From Liolophura sinensis (taxonomy: Eukaryota; Mollusca; Polyplacophora; Chitonida; Chitonidae): 64,000 bases of DNA. The stretch spans positions 39,483,187 to 39,547,186 of the forward strand of contig NC_088301.1 of assembly GCF_032854445.1 (NCBI RefSeq). The letters run 5' to 3'. The notes under the pieces are model-generated. The model made no database searches and was not told the DNA's origin. It worked only from the letters and a program-made list of their open reading frames with translations. Of the stretch, positions 1 through 13,540 are shown piece after piece. The position numbers and the translations under genes were made by a program. The first letter of the stretch is position 1; each line of letters starts with the position of its first letter.

Positions 1-3000
1 GGCGGTAGGGATGGATGATTGATGGGACTTTACACCTGAAGACAAGATAATTAATTAGCCGCTGAGGTGACAGAGTGAGGAGCCACGCGGGCTTGGTACG
101 TTCCTCCTCCGCCTAAGTGCTGTTGTTTGGAACTGATGTTCGATAGATGGTCGATCAAACAACCGCGTGTCTGAGCCACAGTGGTAACAAAGAAGCCAGT
201 GGCGTGGAACACAATGGACCAGACTGCGGTTTACGTGCTTTGTTTCGTTGTCATTCGAGATGCACCTCTCCTACTCAAATTTGTTAAGCCTTGCATGCGC
301 GACACGCAAACCATGCGCATGTATACCTTATTTCTTACTGTGTATAACCGCCGGTAACATTTAATGAGGCTCTATAAAATCAACCAAACAATTATTTTAT
401 TATTGGAGAATAACTTGACTACTGTACACTATACAGATATGGTCAGTAATTCGCCTTTGTGTAGTTCTCACAGGGATCTGGTGGTCGTCGTTTCGTTATA
501 AGGTGCCTGCCTGCCAATCGCTAGGTCACATGACATGTTCTTGGACAGGGAATTTTCAATATTCTACTTCGGTTCTTGGCGGTAAGTAGGCCTACACAAA
601 GGTCTCTTGTGTGGTCTTACACAATGTTCTCTGGAGACCGTTTGCCTTCCACCAATGTGAATTATGTCACACACGCCAATGTTCGCTGTTTTACTCCGGG
701 CCCTCCGGGCTCCATCACCATGGCAACATGGCAACATCGTAGTGGTGAACAATTCTTAACGAAAATAAATAAATAAAAAATAATTCTCTGTGTTTTGACG
801 TTAAGGACCAGGTCGGTTGTACGATGCTCATTTTAAGATAGATTATACAGGTTGTTAGTGGAGCAAAGTAAAATGTGTGACGGTAACACTGTTCTAATTT
901 CTCCTTGGATTGCAGTTATAACCAGTGTCCTGTTATGGCCCAAACAGTAAAGGTATACATACTGGTAGATATACAAATTGTTTGGTATGGTGGACTCAAG
1001 TTATCAGCATTCAGTGACTCGAAAACGCTGTCACAGGCAATTCTTCCATTCTTGTTTCTTTCCAGCTGGTCGGCCAGCCACCCATATATTTCTATCGTTA
1101 GCTTACTATTATACCCACAAATACACACATCAGTACACACGTAGCTTTAACAAGTTACCCTGGATACCGAGAAAATATAGAACCCGACAAGCTATGTATA
1201 AGCCTTTGGCATGGAGAAAACATTCCTAGTGCAGATTCACTATGAACATAAGTTGCATTGTAAAGATGGTTTTAAGTGTTTTAGGCGGCGTTAGAATGAT
1301 GGAAGAACCGTTTTAATGACTGGCTATTGACTTCCCAGTAATGCCCTTGCTATAGTAGTAATCCAAGTACACTGACGGTGTAACATGTCATTCGAAAATC
1401 TGTCAGCTTTCGATATAGTTGTGATCTTGATTTTGTATGCATGCTCCAATACTGCCGTTGGAATAAACCAATATATAATGGGCAGTGAAGTCTCGTTTTG
1501 GTCACAATTTACCCTGGATACCGGACAAAAGTCAGCTGATACCACACAAAGCTTTCACTTTCCTGACTCATTAGAGGGTCTGACGAACGGGCGAGCTCTC
1601 CGATGAGTTGTTATTACCAGGTTCTTACGGAGTGTTCAGCAGGCCGGCGTGTCGTATATCAGGTCAGCTACTGCCTCAGTAGACCCAAGTTGTACAGCCG
1701 AGCTCACCTGGACGCATGCACGCTCCAAGCGACCAACAGCTCCTGTCTCTCATCGACTCACCTGTCTGATCAGATGTTTTCTTTTCACCTTTGTGGAAAT
1801 ATTAACAGTGACGGTGGTTGGAAACCATCATTTCACCTCGAAGGTTTTTGACCAACATTAGACGAAGGTTTTTTGCCATCCAAACCTTTCCTGAAGGTGT
1901 GGATAATATCTTGGCACTTGGCCATTTGGCGGTAAGTCGACTTTTCTTACTTTTTGTTCTTTTTGCATGGATGATGGTATTCAAAGTAGTGCCGTCGAAA
2001 AAGCCCTTGATAATATCACTTGTTGAATTAAAACACCAAAAAATTTCAGTAGATTTATCTTTTCCTACGCAGCATGCAACCACTCCATCAGTCATGTTCA
2101 TGGACTCAGTTATCGGAAGAGAATCTATATGACTTTACTTATAGCTTGATTCCACAATCTAAACATATACGACGTTCAGCACGGGTAACTTACGGAAGAA
2201 TATTTGTGGTATGTAAAATAAAGGCTTCACCTGTGGAACATGAATTTATTTCTTTATATATACATTTATAGACGGAATAACCTGTCTTCTGTATGTTATG
2301 TCAGGAGTTCGAATCCCCTGATATGCATCAGATTCAGTGCTGCAATTTCGTCAGTGCTTGCTATGCTTAAACAAATGTGGACCGAATTTTCCAATGACCC
2401 TGAAGTATTATATACTGACTGACACACATAAAACCTTTGTCTTATACACATTTATCATAAGATATATAGATCTATGCTTTGTTGCCAACACCATTGAACA
2501 TTTCCTGAGTAACTGGGCTTGTGCGCGAGGTTCCTTTTAATTCGGGAGAAGTCTGCATGGTTACTTCTGAAAAACTACACTTTTCGAAGCTTAATTTAGA
2601 TACATATGTGTGTGCATTACCTAGCACGTGGTGTTGGAAAAGGGAAATTCCACACTCGCACACCACCGACAGTGCTACTCACTGGTTACTTTCTGGAGAT
2701 GATAGTTGGTGATGGTGTTATGTTTGTTTTCAGCGGTGTATGTAGACCTCACACCAGTTTGTCTTTATTAAGCTATGTGTGTTATTAAGTACATATGTCG
2801 GAATGTTAAGTTAATTTGTATGGCATTATTACAAGAGGCTGCCAGCCAGTTAGTGAAGAATGCTAGTTATTAGTCGTAAATTATATTTATGCTTATTTTG
2901 CTAACGAGGCTTGAAGCTCAGCTTTGTTAACTCGTCACGGTAGTCTGGACTATAAATCACGTGTATACATATACACATGTCGAACGTCACCTGATGAAGT

Positions 3001-3731
3001 AACCGTCAGTTGACGGTTATCCTGATCCTGATCCGTACTGCCCCTTCCTACGATCTTCTACACAGTACCTGTATACCTGAGCACACACTCTGGATCTGCA
3101 CATAAATCACCAGCTTTAAACACAGTTATAACCAGGGATACAGGTAAAGCGTTAACACGTATATATGATGAAATATCCGCTCAGAGCATTTATTAGTATA
3201 TTGCTTTTCCTACAATATTGTAAATACTATATCTGTTATCATAATGTAAATGTAAATCTTTATATTGATTTATGAAACTCAGCTACAAATCATCCATGAA
3301 TAAAGGTTTTAGTGAAAGGTGCACATTTCCCGTGTTGCAGAGAAGTAGCACGGATGAATTAATGCAGTATTTACATCGATAAAAGGTACAGGCATTTATA
3401 CAGGTATAAACTGTAACAGGTGCTTATGGAGATGGAATTAGCATACTTCAAATCAAGTGAATGTATACATTTAGCTACTTTATTATACACCGATCATACA
3501 CCTACCATTTCATGTGTGTTAATGTGTTTTAGATTTGTAGCCTATATCGTCCAGCACACAAATGATGTATAAAGCAAGAAGTCTGAGAACCCGTTGAGGT
3601 CACCTGTAACGAATTATGACACAATTCCAAGCCCATACATGACCGCCATTTAAGTCAGCTGTGATTGGCTTCTAAGTCTTGGATGCTCAGAATTAATGCA
3701 GAATAAAATTATTTATTTATTTATCTATTTA
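1..3731. other. No gene recognised
   Basis: Mixed-composition DNA with only short ORFs on both strands and no recognisable domain. The longest, about 100 codons on opposite strands near 1802-2132, mirror each other and look like chance. A B-box-like GGAGTTCGAATCCCC at about 2301 has no matching A box. Confidence 0.6.
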
Positions 3732-3905
3732 TCTGATTGGTGTTTTACGCCGTTCTCGAGAATATTTTACCTATGCGACGACGGCCAGCATTATGGTTGG
3801 GGCAAACCGGACAGAGCCCGTTGGAAACCCACCACCATCCTAAGCCGACAGGCAGACCTTCCCACGCACGACTAGAGAGGAAGTCAACATATGAGCTGGA
3901 ACCAG
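3732..3905 (-). repeat. tRNA-derived lophotrochozoan SINE, degraded copy
   Basis: On the plus strand it starts ATTTATCTGATTGGTGTTTT and continues with the core GCGACGACGGCCAGCATTAT, then AAACCGGACAGAGCCCG, CAGACCTTCCCACGCACG and AACATATGAGCTGGA. This core is shared with the copies at 4501 and 13541. The tRNA head would lie at the right end, so the element is on the minus strand; here the head is lost. A TTTA-rich tract at 3707-3730 flanks the tail. The family is familiar from mollusc repeats; the formal name is not asserted. Confidence 0.85.
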
Positions 3906-4500
3906 AATGAGGTTCATGTGTACCCCATATTATAACTTTTTAATTCAGTGGTTATGTTTTTTTCCGTAGCATGCCGTAAGTACACGCGTACTCATTCTTG
4001 AAACTGTCCAAATAATGGGGGTTTCTTTCGACAGCAGATGACTTTAGACGGCCAACATTATAAGTCGAACAACTGCATGACATAGGTGCTATTATCATAT
4101 ACCCTCCGGTGACTTCTGTGAAAATCGTTCGCAACTTGTAAGCTAGATGTCCCGTTTTATGGAGCATGCATAACAATATGAATACGCTTCGTCAGAGGAT
4201 GGTCGTGCGCAGTAACGACTACCACGATAAGTCGAATCCTTTTTTGAAATGCCACGCTCCAATTCAGACAAATGCTTCAAACAATCGATAGCACCAGTTC
4301 TGAAAAGGTTACTATATATAGCTCATTAGTGACAAGAATAGATTCTAGCGGCATGATGACGTCATTGTTGTCCTAAAATGGACACCCATAGCAGTTGTTT
4401 CTCTGGTGGTCATCCGTTGAAGGAAGATAACCTCCCAAGAATACACATATCTTGGTGACAATTTCAACGGCATGCGTGAATGACTGTGGTTATGACACTT
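3906..4500. other. No gene recognised
   Basis: Noncoding spacer between two SINE copies, about 0.6 kb. Only one short minus-strand ORF, with no similarity I recognise. Confidence 0.55.
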
Positions 4501-4732
4501 GATTTAATTATTTAATTGGCGTTTTACGCCGTGCTCAAGAATATTTCACATATAAAACGGCGGCCAGCGCTATTGTGAGAGGAAACCGGGCAGAACCCGT
4601 GGAACACACAGGCTGCAGTTAGACCTATCCACGCAGAGCCGGGGAGGAAGACATCTTGAGCTGGACTTGAACTCACAGCGACCGTATCATTGCACGTTCT
4701 GGCAAGCTAACTACCTCGATCATAGAGGTCCA
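4501..4732 (-). repeat. tRNA-derived SINE, near full-length copy
   Basis: The plus-strand order is tail (ATTTAATTGGCGTTTTACGC), core (ACGGCGGCCAGCGCTATTG, GAAACCGGGCAGAACCCG), then TTGAGCTGGACTTGAACTC and the complement of a tRNA head. Read on the minus strand, the head has an A-box-like GATCGAGGTAGTTAGCTTGC and a B-box-like GGTCGCTGTGAGTTCAAGTC, the pol III internal promoter. Both boxes carry mismatches, so current activity is unlikely. Confidence 0.88.
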
Positions 4733-4762
4733 TTAATGAATGATTTTAACCCTTCCAATCAA

Positions 4763-4763
<1 letters not shown>

Positions 4764-4795
<32 letters not shown>
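4764..4795. repeat. (TA)n microsatellite
   Basis: Uninterrupted TA dinucleotides, 16 units, just after the SINE copy at 4501. Confidence 0.97.
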
Positions 4796-4801
<6 letters not shown>

Positions 4802-7019
4802 GTACCACCGATTATTGAATTGCTCCAACCTGAGTAAACGAAATGACAAAAAATTTCCCAAAATAATGGCGTCAGATTCGAAATCTATTCTAACATCATT
4901 TTTTGTCTCTCGAACAGGCTATGGGTTTGCATGCCTGACAGACGGACAGATATCGGTTTAAAGACGATGCTGTTTTTCTTTCAAATTACCCTCCCTGAAT
5001 CCTATCAAATGTCAGAATGTCATTGAAAACATTCCTAAGGCTAGAACCTCCCCTTGTAGTATGTCTAATGTTAAAGGACAAACACACAGGTAAACATTGC
5101 TTAGGCAAAGTAAAAAACAACAATGCTTACATGATTCTGTGTGTCGCCCACGATCTTCAAACACATTTCTCGCAAAAGTTGAATTCTTGACAAGCTCGGA
5201 GATTCTGAACAGAGACGGCCTCGGCGAGAAAAATTGATGTCTCGTGCAGAGCCAAGAGGAGCATTTGTACGTATGAACTGCATGTAATGAGCGAAAGGGT
5301 GCGCCTGTCCTCAATCCACGAGAAATGGGAAATTTGATCCGATCGCCACAACTTCGCCAAGTGTAACACAAAACTGATTCGGCTTGTAAACGTGTGTGTT
5401 ATTATTAGATTTCAAAAAGAAATAGTACAAAAGCACAAGCAAGGTAGTTTGCTGCCACCAAATTCAAACGCGTTGCTTATTAAAACTACAGGTTATGCAT
5501 CGGGAGTAACGGTTGTTCATCAAGACTTGTGTATATGGACAGGCATGAAAAACAAAAATTTCCAAGCCTTTTTCCAGGAAATTCTAGCGGGATACCGGAT
5601 TCGAACTCTTGCTATTGATCGTGTTGCCCAATGTGACAGACGTCTTGAACAGTATGTGAACAACAGCTTCTGTTCTGTTATATTGCGGCAAGCTGCCCGA
5701 ATGTCACGCGGGTGTGATGAGGGCTATTGATTTACACCTTTCCCGTGGACATGGCTCTAAACTACCCGGCAGGACGGATTCTCCGTAACGGTAGCATTTG
5801 CTTTAGCACCAAGGCAGCATAACAAATCTCCCCATTCAGAGCCACCAGTTTAAAGCTGAGTAGGTATAGACTAGCAGAAATTGCCTGTACGGACGATATT
5901 GCAGTGGTCAGGTACTACAGTAGAGGCCGTCGATTGCCCTCGTTTTAACCCCTATACCAAGCCAGTGTATGTGGCTATGGAATAAGGGAAGGGGTTGAAG
6001 GGGGAGGGGGTAGGGGCTGGCAGGTTAACCATGGTGTTTTCTTAAGGCGCACAAGTGTAGAGAGAGAGGCGAGATATAGCGTTTGATGGCTGAACCATGT
6101 GTGCTTTCTGGCCCGTACACATGTTGTGTAGAAATACTTGAGGCCCAGAGAGGTTCAGGGGGCTGGGGAAGAGGAGGGGGTACAGAGTCCAGGGCAGTAG
6201 CAAACAAACTACGGACTACCAGGTGTCTGATTATTGAAATATTTCCCAGTTTACTTTTTCCAGGTTTCGGAATTTACTTTGCGCCTCCCGACCCGTTCAG
6301 GGATTCGAGACAGGAAAAACTTATTCTGTGGTGCCCGTGTATGATATATATATATTATATGTACTTCACACGATCGCCTGAGCCCTGCAAACTAATACAA
6401 CTTCAACAGCGGCGAAAAAAAATCTATGTGTATACTTTTGAGTAAATATTTATATGCATTTCTTGCTAAAGGTCTTAATTTAACAATAGGCTATGGAACA
6501 TAGAGGGGGATAAAAACGCACATTTGAACCGGTATCCAGTATCATGTTCACATAGAATTACTTGAAAACCCCTGCGATGTTGAGTTTAGTACGGATAAAT
6601 ATCTAAATTGAAACTTTATACTTATGAATTCAAAGTTTGTACCTCGCCTTTAGGGCGATTTAAAAGGCGCTCTATGAAAAGTTCTGAGACATTTACTATG
6701 CAGCTAGCGAAGTTCAAAGGCTGCATGTACCAGAAATGATACCCTCGGTGTCCTTTTCATATTGAAAAAGTGTCGGCATATAACATTCTGAGGAATTCTG
6801 AACTGTTATATACCTATAATAATATATGCTATTATGTAGCATATATCCACTATTATACAGCGGTATAAAAGACTCGCCTGAGATACATAATTAAGGAACT
6901 GGGGTGTATGTTAGATTTGATATCCATTATCGTTAGTGGTATACATTTCTTTGAAGGGTCCTCGGCATAGGGATGCCGAAAAAATAGCTGTGAAATATCT
7001 GAGAACAGTTCTGACCCAT
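4796..7019. other. No gene recognised; two back-to-back short ORFs
   Basis: ORFs of 119 codons (minus, 5012-5371) and 112 codons (plus, 5392-5730) diverge from about 5380. Neither has a motif I recognise, no coding-like conservation can be judged, and splice context is unclear. A purine-rich, G-rich stretch lies near 5985-6020. Confidence 0.5.
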
Positions 7020-7620
7020 CGACCGGCTGTGTTTTGAACCAGCTCTTCTACCGCTGCCCAGTTGTGGCGGTTAGTTGTGTTTGCCTCGTTTTCACCTCGC
7101 TTAAAGTTCTAGTCCCCTTTCGGATGGGGAAGGGGGTAAGGTTAAGGAATTCCACATGTGGCGAAGGTATACAGGGAGGGGGAAGGTCTAGCAGAGAGCC
7201 AGCTCTGCCTTGGTTCCCGCAGGAATTAGGGTTTTGGATTTCTTAAAACCAGCCCCCCCAATTCACTGACCTATAGAGCGTGTGTGTGTGTGAGCAAGTT
7301 TGGGGCTAAGGCCGGCAGAAGGGACTGGTGTTTTAATGCTATCGCAGCCGGCGTCTCGCCGCATCTAACTCACTGTAGGAGCCCCTCTCGCGAACAAGGA
7401 GAGTGAGACATGTTTTAGAGCTGCTCCAGTCAGCATCTTTCTAAATATCGTCTTTTCTCACGTTGCAACTCACCAGAAGGCGAAATTTCATACACTTTAG
7501 GGGCGGAAGAAAACTTTGAAGTGAACTCCGCTCGAAAGGAACTGGGCGTGACAGACAGAAAATGGTGGATTCTGCAAGAAATTTCCGTGGTTCTGTCGCC
7601 GGTTGTATTTCCTGAACATG
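7020..7620. promoter_or_regulatory. GC- and CpG-richer island, possible promoter
   Basis: Compared with its AT-rich surroundings this stretch has many CpGs (for example GCAGCCGGCGTCTCGCCGCA near 7344), G-rich runs at 7120-7190 and a short GT repeat at 7280-7292. There is no long ORF. It could be a CpG-rich promoter or untranslated first exon, but no TATA box or initiator can be assigned. Confidence 0.25.
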
Positions 7621-9215
7621 TGATACTTAAGCTGATTATATTTTGTTTTTAAAAAACTTCAAAAGTTTTTAGCTTCATTTGGACATGCACATCGCGTTGA
7701 CCGTCGTGGTCAAAAGCTACTGTGCTGTGTACATGTAGTAATCGGATCGGTCTGCTAAGCTTTGGCGAAATTCATATGACTTAGTTGCTGTCTAGTTGGA
7801 CAGTTGAAGAAGGCTGTTCCATGCTGCAATGTACAGGAACCTGAACTTTACGAAAAACTGGAAATTGGGAATCTTAATAATTGTTTACTGCCGACAGTTT
7901 TCTTGGAATCGGCAAAAGCTTCAAAGAGGTTGTGGAATTTCTTACTGCAGTTGTGATCAAAAATTGGGCAGTTTTCTAATGTAAGAAACGCTTAGACACA
8001 ACCAGAACTTCCCAGTTTGTGTTTATGTGAAATTCAGAACTAATTCCTGGGGTGAATTCTCTGATGTCATTCTTGGGTATGTTGAAAGTTTGTCTGGAAA
8101 GGGTGAAATATAATGTCAGGAGACAACATGAATCGTCTTGGAAACGGAATCTCGCACGTACAAGATCTCTGAGATATGAGTGAAAGTTTTAAAGAGTCAG
8201 AAGTAGGTGGAGGGCTGTGCATCATCACCATGGGCAAGTTTTAAGGGCATGGGCTGTTGTGAAGAGCACTGGTCGTTTTTTTTATAGGAACAGAGGGGGT
8301 GCTAGGCATGGTCCCTGACTACCACTTTTCAATACAGTTTATCTCACAGTTTTTCAACATCTCTTTATCACATGCTGAAAATGATAATTTAGGATTTCAT
8401 GCCTGTGTGCCATAGAGATTGGTAGGTGAGATATACAAGCATCTCGACTACAAAATTCTTGGACCAAAGTATGCGATGCCATAAGAAATGCAAGGAACGG
8501 TAAGAGAATAATGGTGCAAATGGCAGAGTATCAAAGGGCCAGTTAGTGAGAAAGACATTGGTTCCTCTGCAAAACGGTTTCTTCTCCCCCATTCTTCAGC
8601 TGAGCTGTGGATACTACGACATAAGAGTACATCTACTTGTACCTAACCAGCATGGAATACCCGTTTGGATTCTGACGTGTTTACCACACGTGCAGAAAGA
8701 CTCGACACGATTGGGGAGAAAATTCGTTCGTCGAGGGAGAATGGATTTTGTGATTTTGAAAGTGAGTACACCAACAATTATAGTACATAAATTAGTGACA
8801 AAAACCAATAATACTTTAGTATTTTGACAACTAAATCTTAAGCAGAAAGACGAAGGCGTGATTGCTATTACTTTTTTCATACGTGTTTGTGTTATGTTGC
8901 TCTGCATAAAGCAGTAAGGAAGTGCATTCTCATTATTATATTCTCACTCCTGTGTTATTACTCCTCATGCAAGCTGCAAGCCTTATTCTGTTCATGTATA
9001 TCTCCAATGTTATTTTATCATTTTCATAATCCACGTAAGCTCTGTAAAGGCATGTATATTATATGGAATCGGGGCAAGGTGTCACAGGTATTAGCGCTTT
9101 CAAACAAATCACACAAATGGGATGGGTTGCGTTATGTATTAGACATTGTGCAAAAGGGTTACGCAAGCGTTGATCTGAGGGGAATAAGTTCCTCGTTCAT
9201 GCCACAAAGATTGCG
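7621..9215. other. No gene recognised
   Basis: AT-rich DNA with only short ORFs on both strands; the opposite-strand pairs around 8546-8907 overlap and look like chance. Confidence 0.55.
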
Positions 9216-9566
9216 TCTTTTGAGAGGACATGAATAGCCATTTCCTCTGCAAAAGTTCTTCTAAGTACCAGAATGTTGCTACATAGTGCACNNNNNNNNN
9301 NNNNNNNNNNNNNNNNNNNNNNNNNNNNNNNNNNNNNNNNNNNNNNNNNNNNNNNNNNNNNNNNNNNNNNNNNNNNNNNNNNNNNNNNNNNNNNNNNNNN
9401 NNNNNNNNNNNNNNNNNNNNNNNNNNNNNNNNNNNNNNNNNNNNNNNNNNNNNNNNNNNNNNNNNNNNNNNNNNNNNNNNNNNNNNNNNNNTCTTTTGAG
9501 AGGACATGAATAGCCATTTCCTCTGCAAAAGTTCTTCTAAGTACCAGATGTTGCTACATAGTGCAC
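9216..9566. repeat. 76-bp direct duplication flanking the assembly gap
   Basis: Positions 9216-9291 and 9492-9566 are identical apart from one base (CCAGAATG versus CCAGATG). Both run from TCTTTTGAGAGGACATGAAT to TAGTGCAC and abut the N run exactly. This is the pattern of overlapping contig ends or haplotypes left unmerged. Confidence 0.95.
9292..9491. other. Assembly gap (200 N)
   Basis: Exactly 200 Ns, a typical arbitrary gap size. The sequence on both sides is the same (see the repeat entry spanning 9216-9566), so the gap probably represents an unmerged overlap rather than missing DNA. Confidence 0.99.
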
Positions 9567-11746
9567 TAGGAACCAAAGTGATCTTAACTTCATGCAGCAG
9601 AATAAAAGTATTCTCACGTACACGAAACTTGCATGCATCACCAGATCATACTGTTTTTTTCGGTGAAGATTGTCACCTGACTGATAACGACAGGATCTAA
9701 ATTGCAACGTGCAACTGGAACCTAAAAAGATTACATATTCGGTGATATTCACAGAGGGAATAGCTAAAAGTTTTGCATTCGGCAAACGAAAGAGGGTTTT
9801 TGGTCAATTCTTTATTCAGGAAACGTATAGACATTGGGTAATGCAGACCAGTTATGCATACACTTATCAGATGTTCATGTGTGTCACCAGCTTTGAAGGG
9901 ATAAGTCTATGCGGCTGATAATTCCCAGCCCTTTATACCTTGTGTGTAACCTACATTTCATTGAATACAGTTATACATGTAATCATAGTAGGCCTACGTT
10001 TGATATTGTTCGTTGCCCGACGGACGCCATCAGCAAGACCATTGCCGCATTCGGAATGAAAAGCAGCAAAATGGACCAAATCGGTTCAAAGTTCAAACCT
10101 ACAGACCAGCTATACGTAATTAATCAAAGGGACTAACCAATCAGTCAGCAAATCTGTTTTCACTCCTCACTACGCCCTTGTATACAGCCCTTCGGATGGC
10201 ATATATATCGGTGGCTTGGGACATGGAAGGGGAACTATTTTGGGAGCCTGGTTAATTCCTTTTAGATTTCAAGGGTTGTGTATAGCAAGAGCATGTGTTA
10301 GTAATTTATCTGATAATTCACGGTGGAGAGATGAGTCGGGTATTGTAGACAGCTGGCGCGTTGGTTTCAGGTGCTTCCTCTAATACAAAGTTCTTGGGGG
10401 AACCACGGCCCACATGGATTCCATGTGCTGTCACATCAATAATCAACCGGCTGTTGCTTCATCCGCAAGTCCTGAGGTCGAATCTTACCTTTGGCTCTTT
10501 TTGCTTGTTTGCAAAATTCTGTGCAACATAAAACTGAGCTGTAGACACAAATACAGATCCTATTATCCCAAGCATACAGATTCGTCGACAGATTAATAAA
10601 TTATCCAGGTGAACAAGTGAAAGACTGGTCTCACCTCACAGATTTCAGAAGCTTTGTGAGGTAATATGAGTTGTATGCTGAGGGAAACACCTGTGGGAGA
10701 TGATCGACCATTGAACCTATAGCTAAATCCCTTCTTTCCTGTATTGCCCTTGTCTAGACGGTCTGTATAGCTGGACCCGTGTGTGTGCGCGTTTGTATAT
10801 ATTAGTGGCAGGTATGTAAAGACCCATCTTCCTGGCGTTATTCTTGATTTGTAAATTCCCCATTATTCAATGGCATCGGTTACAGTTTAACAGTAACAGT
10901 ACGCTGAAGACGCATGCACATATTAAACTCGGCATGCAGAACTTTCAATTTGTATGTGAAAAACAAAAATACGTTCATACGTTGTATTAACGTCACAAAG
11001 ACATCAGCAGAAATTTTACGCATATGCATTATTTATTTATAGAAATAAAGTGAAAAAGTGTGAGCTGATACATGTTAAATTCCGTCAGTTTTCACAAGCA
11101 ACATGTACAAGTATATATCTATAAACAGTTCCCCACATCCTTGGTGCCCAGTCGCACATGTATGACAGAGTGCAAAAAGCTTTTACTTATTCATTTACGT
11201 TTGCTTAACTTCTTGTGTAGATACACACCTTGTCAAGCCAGTCTATAGGAACCAGAATTATATACCTTCTCAGCACCTCTACCCTATTATATTTCCATTC
11301 CAAAGTCTCTCTTGCTCTTGTGTGGTCTCTGAATGGATATCAATTGTTCGATCCTGGATGATGGCGAGATATGATAAAACCAACTGTATACTGCCAGAAT
11401 GTTTGTGTTGATCTCATCGCTGTGTGGTGGAGTTGAATGTCCGCGCGTATAAACACATGAAATTGCTGAACACGCGTCTTACTTAAATCTCTCTCACTCT
11501 TCCTGGTTAATTTCTTGGCCCAGGTTCAGAATTCTTGGTGAAACTGATAACACAATTACTGTACACCGTCGGGTGCATTTTCTTATCAAGAAAAGGAGAA
11601 AAAACAACTTCATTTCCACCAGCGCACATTAATGTGAAAAAGAAATTAGCCCTGCATGTGTAATATACACAGGTACATTAAATGTTGCAAAACTTTGCTA
11701 TCCCAGAAAAATGCGTCCAAAGCACGATAAATGTCTTTCTCTCTTC
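9567..11746. other. No gene recognised; one Met-less open frame
   Basis: Contains a stop-to-stop frame without Met from 10120 to 10383 whose translation includes SDGIYIGGLGHGRG and SGIVDSWRVGFRCFL. The second part has a protein-like look, but I cannot place it in a family. Otherwise only short ORFs. Confidence 0.4.
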
Positions 11747-11763
11747 ATATATATATATATATA

Positions 11764-11831
<68 letters not shown>
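11747..11831. repeat. Long (AT)n microsatellite, interrupted
   Basis: AT dinucleotides from 11747 to 11763, a GGTT interruption, then about 63 bases of uninterrupted AT/TA. It is self-complementary and prone to cruciform formation and length change. Confidence 0.97.
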
Positions 11832-11834
<3 letters not shown>

Positions 11835-13540
11835 CAAATGAGGAGTCCACAGATAAGGTCGCTCTGGCCAGGTCTGCCCTTAATCATATTTGCCACAGTG
11901 ACATGTCAGTTCTACTCGGTCGTCTACTGCCTGCAACAGTGACGTGTAAGTTCTACTCGGGCGGCTACTGCCTTGTGTATGGCCTTTTGAAGTCTGTTGT
12001 CGGGACATCGCTGTGTTTATCAATTTTGTCGCGTATTGAAGTATACATGTATGTAGAATCCAATGATGGTTTGATGCGATCGTAGACATAACGTTATAAT
12101 ACATTGTCGTTAGCTGGGAGTTCCCGCAGGTGTCGATTTTGAAGCTCATTTGTCTGGACATTGCCGGATCGTTCACTGCACCCGTGGTCAGACCAAACCG
12201 TCTCGTCAGACAAATTACCTTTTGTGCTTGAAACGCTTGTGAGGAAAGGTGTTAAGGGGTTCTCGTCTTGTAAAATTGATAAAGTATCAATACCTCACAA
12301 TGAATAGGGAAGTGCAGACGCTGTTTAGTGAGTTTTTGTTCACGTTCGTGAATTCAGATTAGGCTGGGAACGAGGACTAAATGTCTATCTGCCATTAGAG
12401 ATACTACTGTACAGTCTGCGACCTAAATTATGGGCACCTTAATTACACGAGACAAGAAGAAACGAGAAGGTGGGGAATGATGGTAGAAAAAGGCCTGCAC
12501 ATGTGAATAAGGTAATTTGATCGGCCCACACTCGGCCGGCATTACGCGCCGTCTGACTCGCCCAAACTGTGAGCACTGGCGCTCACCCTCTGCAGGAAGC
12601 ATCAGTGGTCTGGCAACTTGGAATTGTGTCCTTCCAATTGACGGCGGCAAGTTCGAACCCAAAGACGGTTTCCGACATGGTTCGAGTTTAGATATCGGAC
12701 ACTAATATAGTTCTGTGTTGCTGTTTTATCTAAAACACACTTTAGACCTGTAGCTCCTAGTAAAATGGTGGAAATGGAAGATACACCTCACCTGCGATCA
12801 CAAAATCTTGATTATTGCCCTGACCTGGCACATCCATGCATTGATGAGTAAGTAATGACAGTTTGCAGGGTCTTAAGCTTTTAGTTTTATGTTCCAATCA
12901 ACAGGTAGAGTAAATGTGTGCTTTCGTGCAATCGCAGCATGTTGAGACTCGAAATCCCGCGCAGCAATCAATTTCCTGACGGTTTGCGCATCGAGACATC
13001 TCATGGCGATTTCCAGCCAGATTCCCCGAGTCACGTGACGACGGGATAAGCCGTGGCAAATATCGGTCAACATGACTCGTTCGCTGAAATTGAAATAAAT
13101 AGATGTTTTTTCGTACATAGTTGTACTGAACCACTCCATTACGTCTTGTGAGTTCATGGGAACAAAAATAACTGGGGGTGAAACCTACTGCTCTGCAGGC
13201 GATAGTTAATTTCACCGACCAGTGTTGCACTTCGATACTGCTTTGCAAGTCAGTGCATCGTTACGTAAGGTGATAAAGCCACATACACGAGTTTTCTAAA
13301 AAATCAAAATATGTAATGGCCATAAAGAAAAAAATACATGTTCTAGCTAAATATACTTGTTCATTAGAACTAAAGTAGGAACCTTGATTGCAATTATTCT
13401 CTGGCTTGTCTCATATAACAGGATTTTTAGATCCTCACCTTTCACTAGTCAAACTGATATAAAACACTTTTTTATTTTTATATAATTCGCAGTTTTCAAG
13501 TAAAATCGAATGACAGGTCAGATGTTGTGGTTTTGATTTT
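11832..13540. other. No gene recognised
   Basis: Noncoding. A B-box-like AAGTTCGAACCC at about 12649 lies in a somewhat CpG-rich patch (12515-12680), but no A box or cloverleaf could be drawn, so no tRNA gene is called. Confidence 0.5.

Noticed and set aside
2298-2325. tRNA-like B box GGAGTTCGAATCCCC
   Set aside because: No A box at the proper distance and no cloverleaf could be folded.
5012-5730. Divergent gene pair (119- and 112-codon ORFs)
   Set aside because: No recognised motif, no clear splice sites, and competing ORFs overlap in other frames, so there is too little support to call genes.
6823-6843. Small inverted repeat ATATGCT...AGCATAT
   Set aside because: A short AT-rich hairpin of this size is expected by chance in such DNA.
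9139-9576. ORFs running through the N gap
   Set aside because: The translation consists of X residues from Ns flanked by the same sequence twice; it is an assembly artefact.
12515-12680. Possible tRNA or new SINE head with AAGTTCGAACCC
   Set aside because: The B-box match stands alone; no A box, core or second copy was seen in the window.
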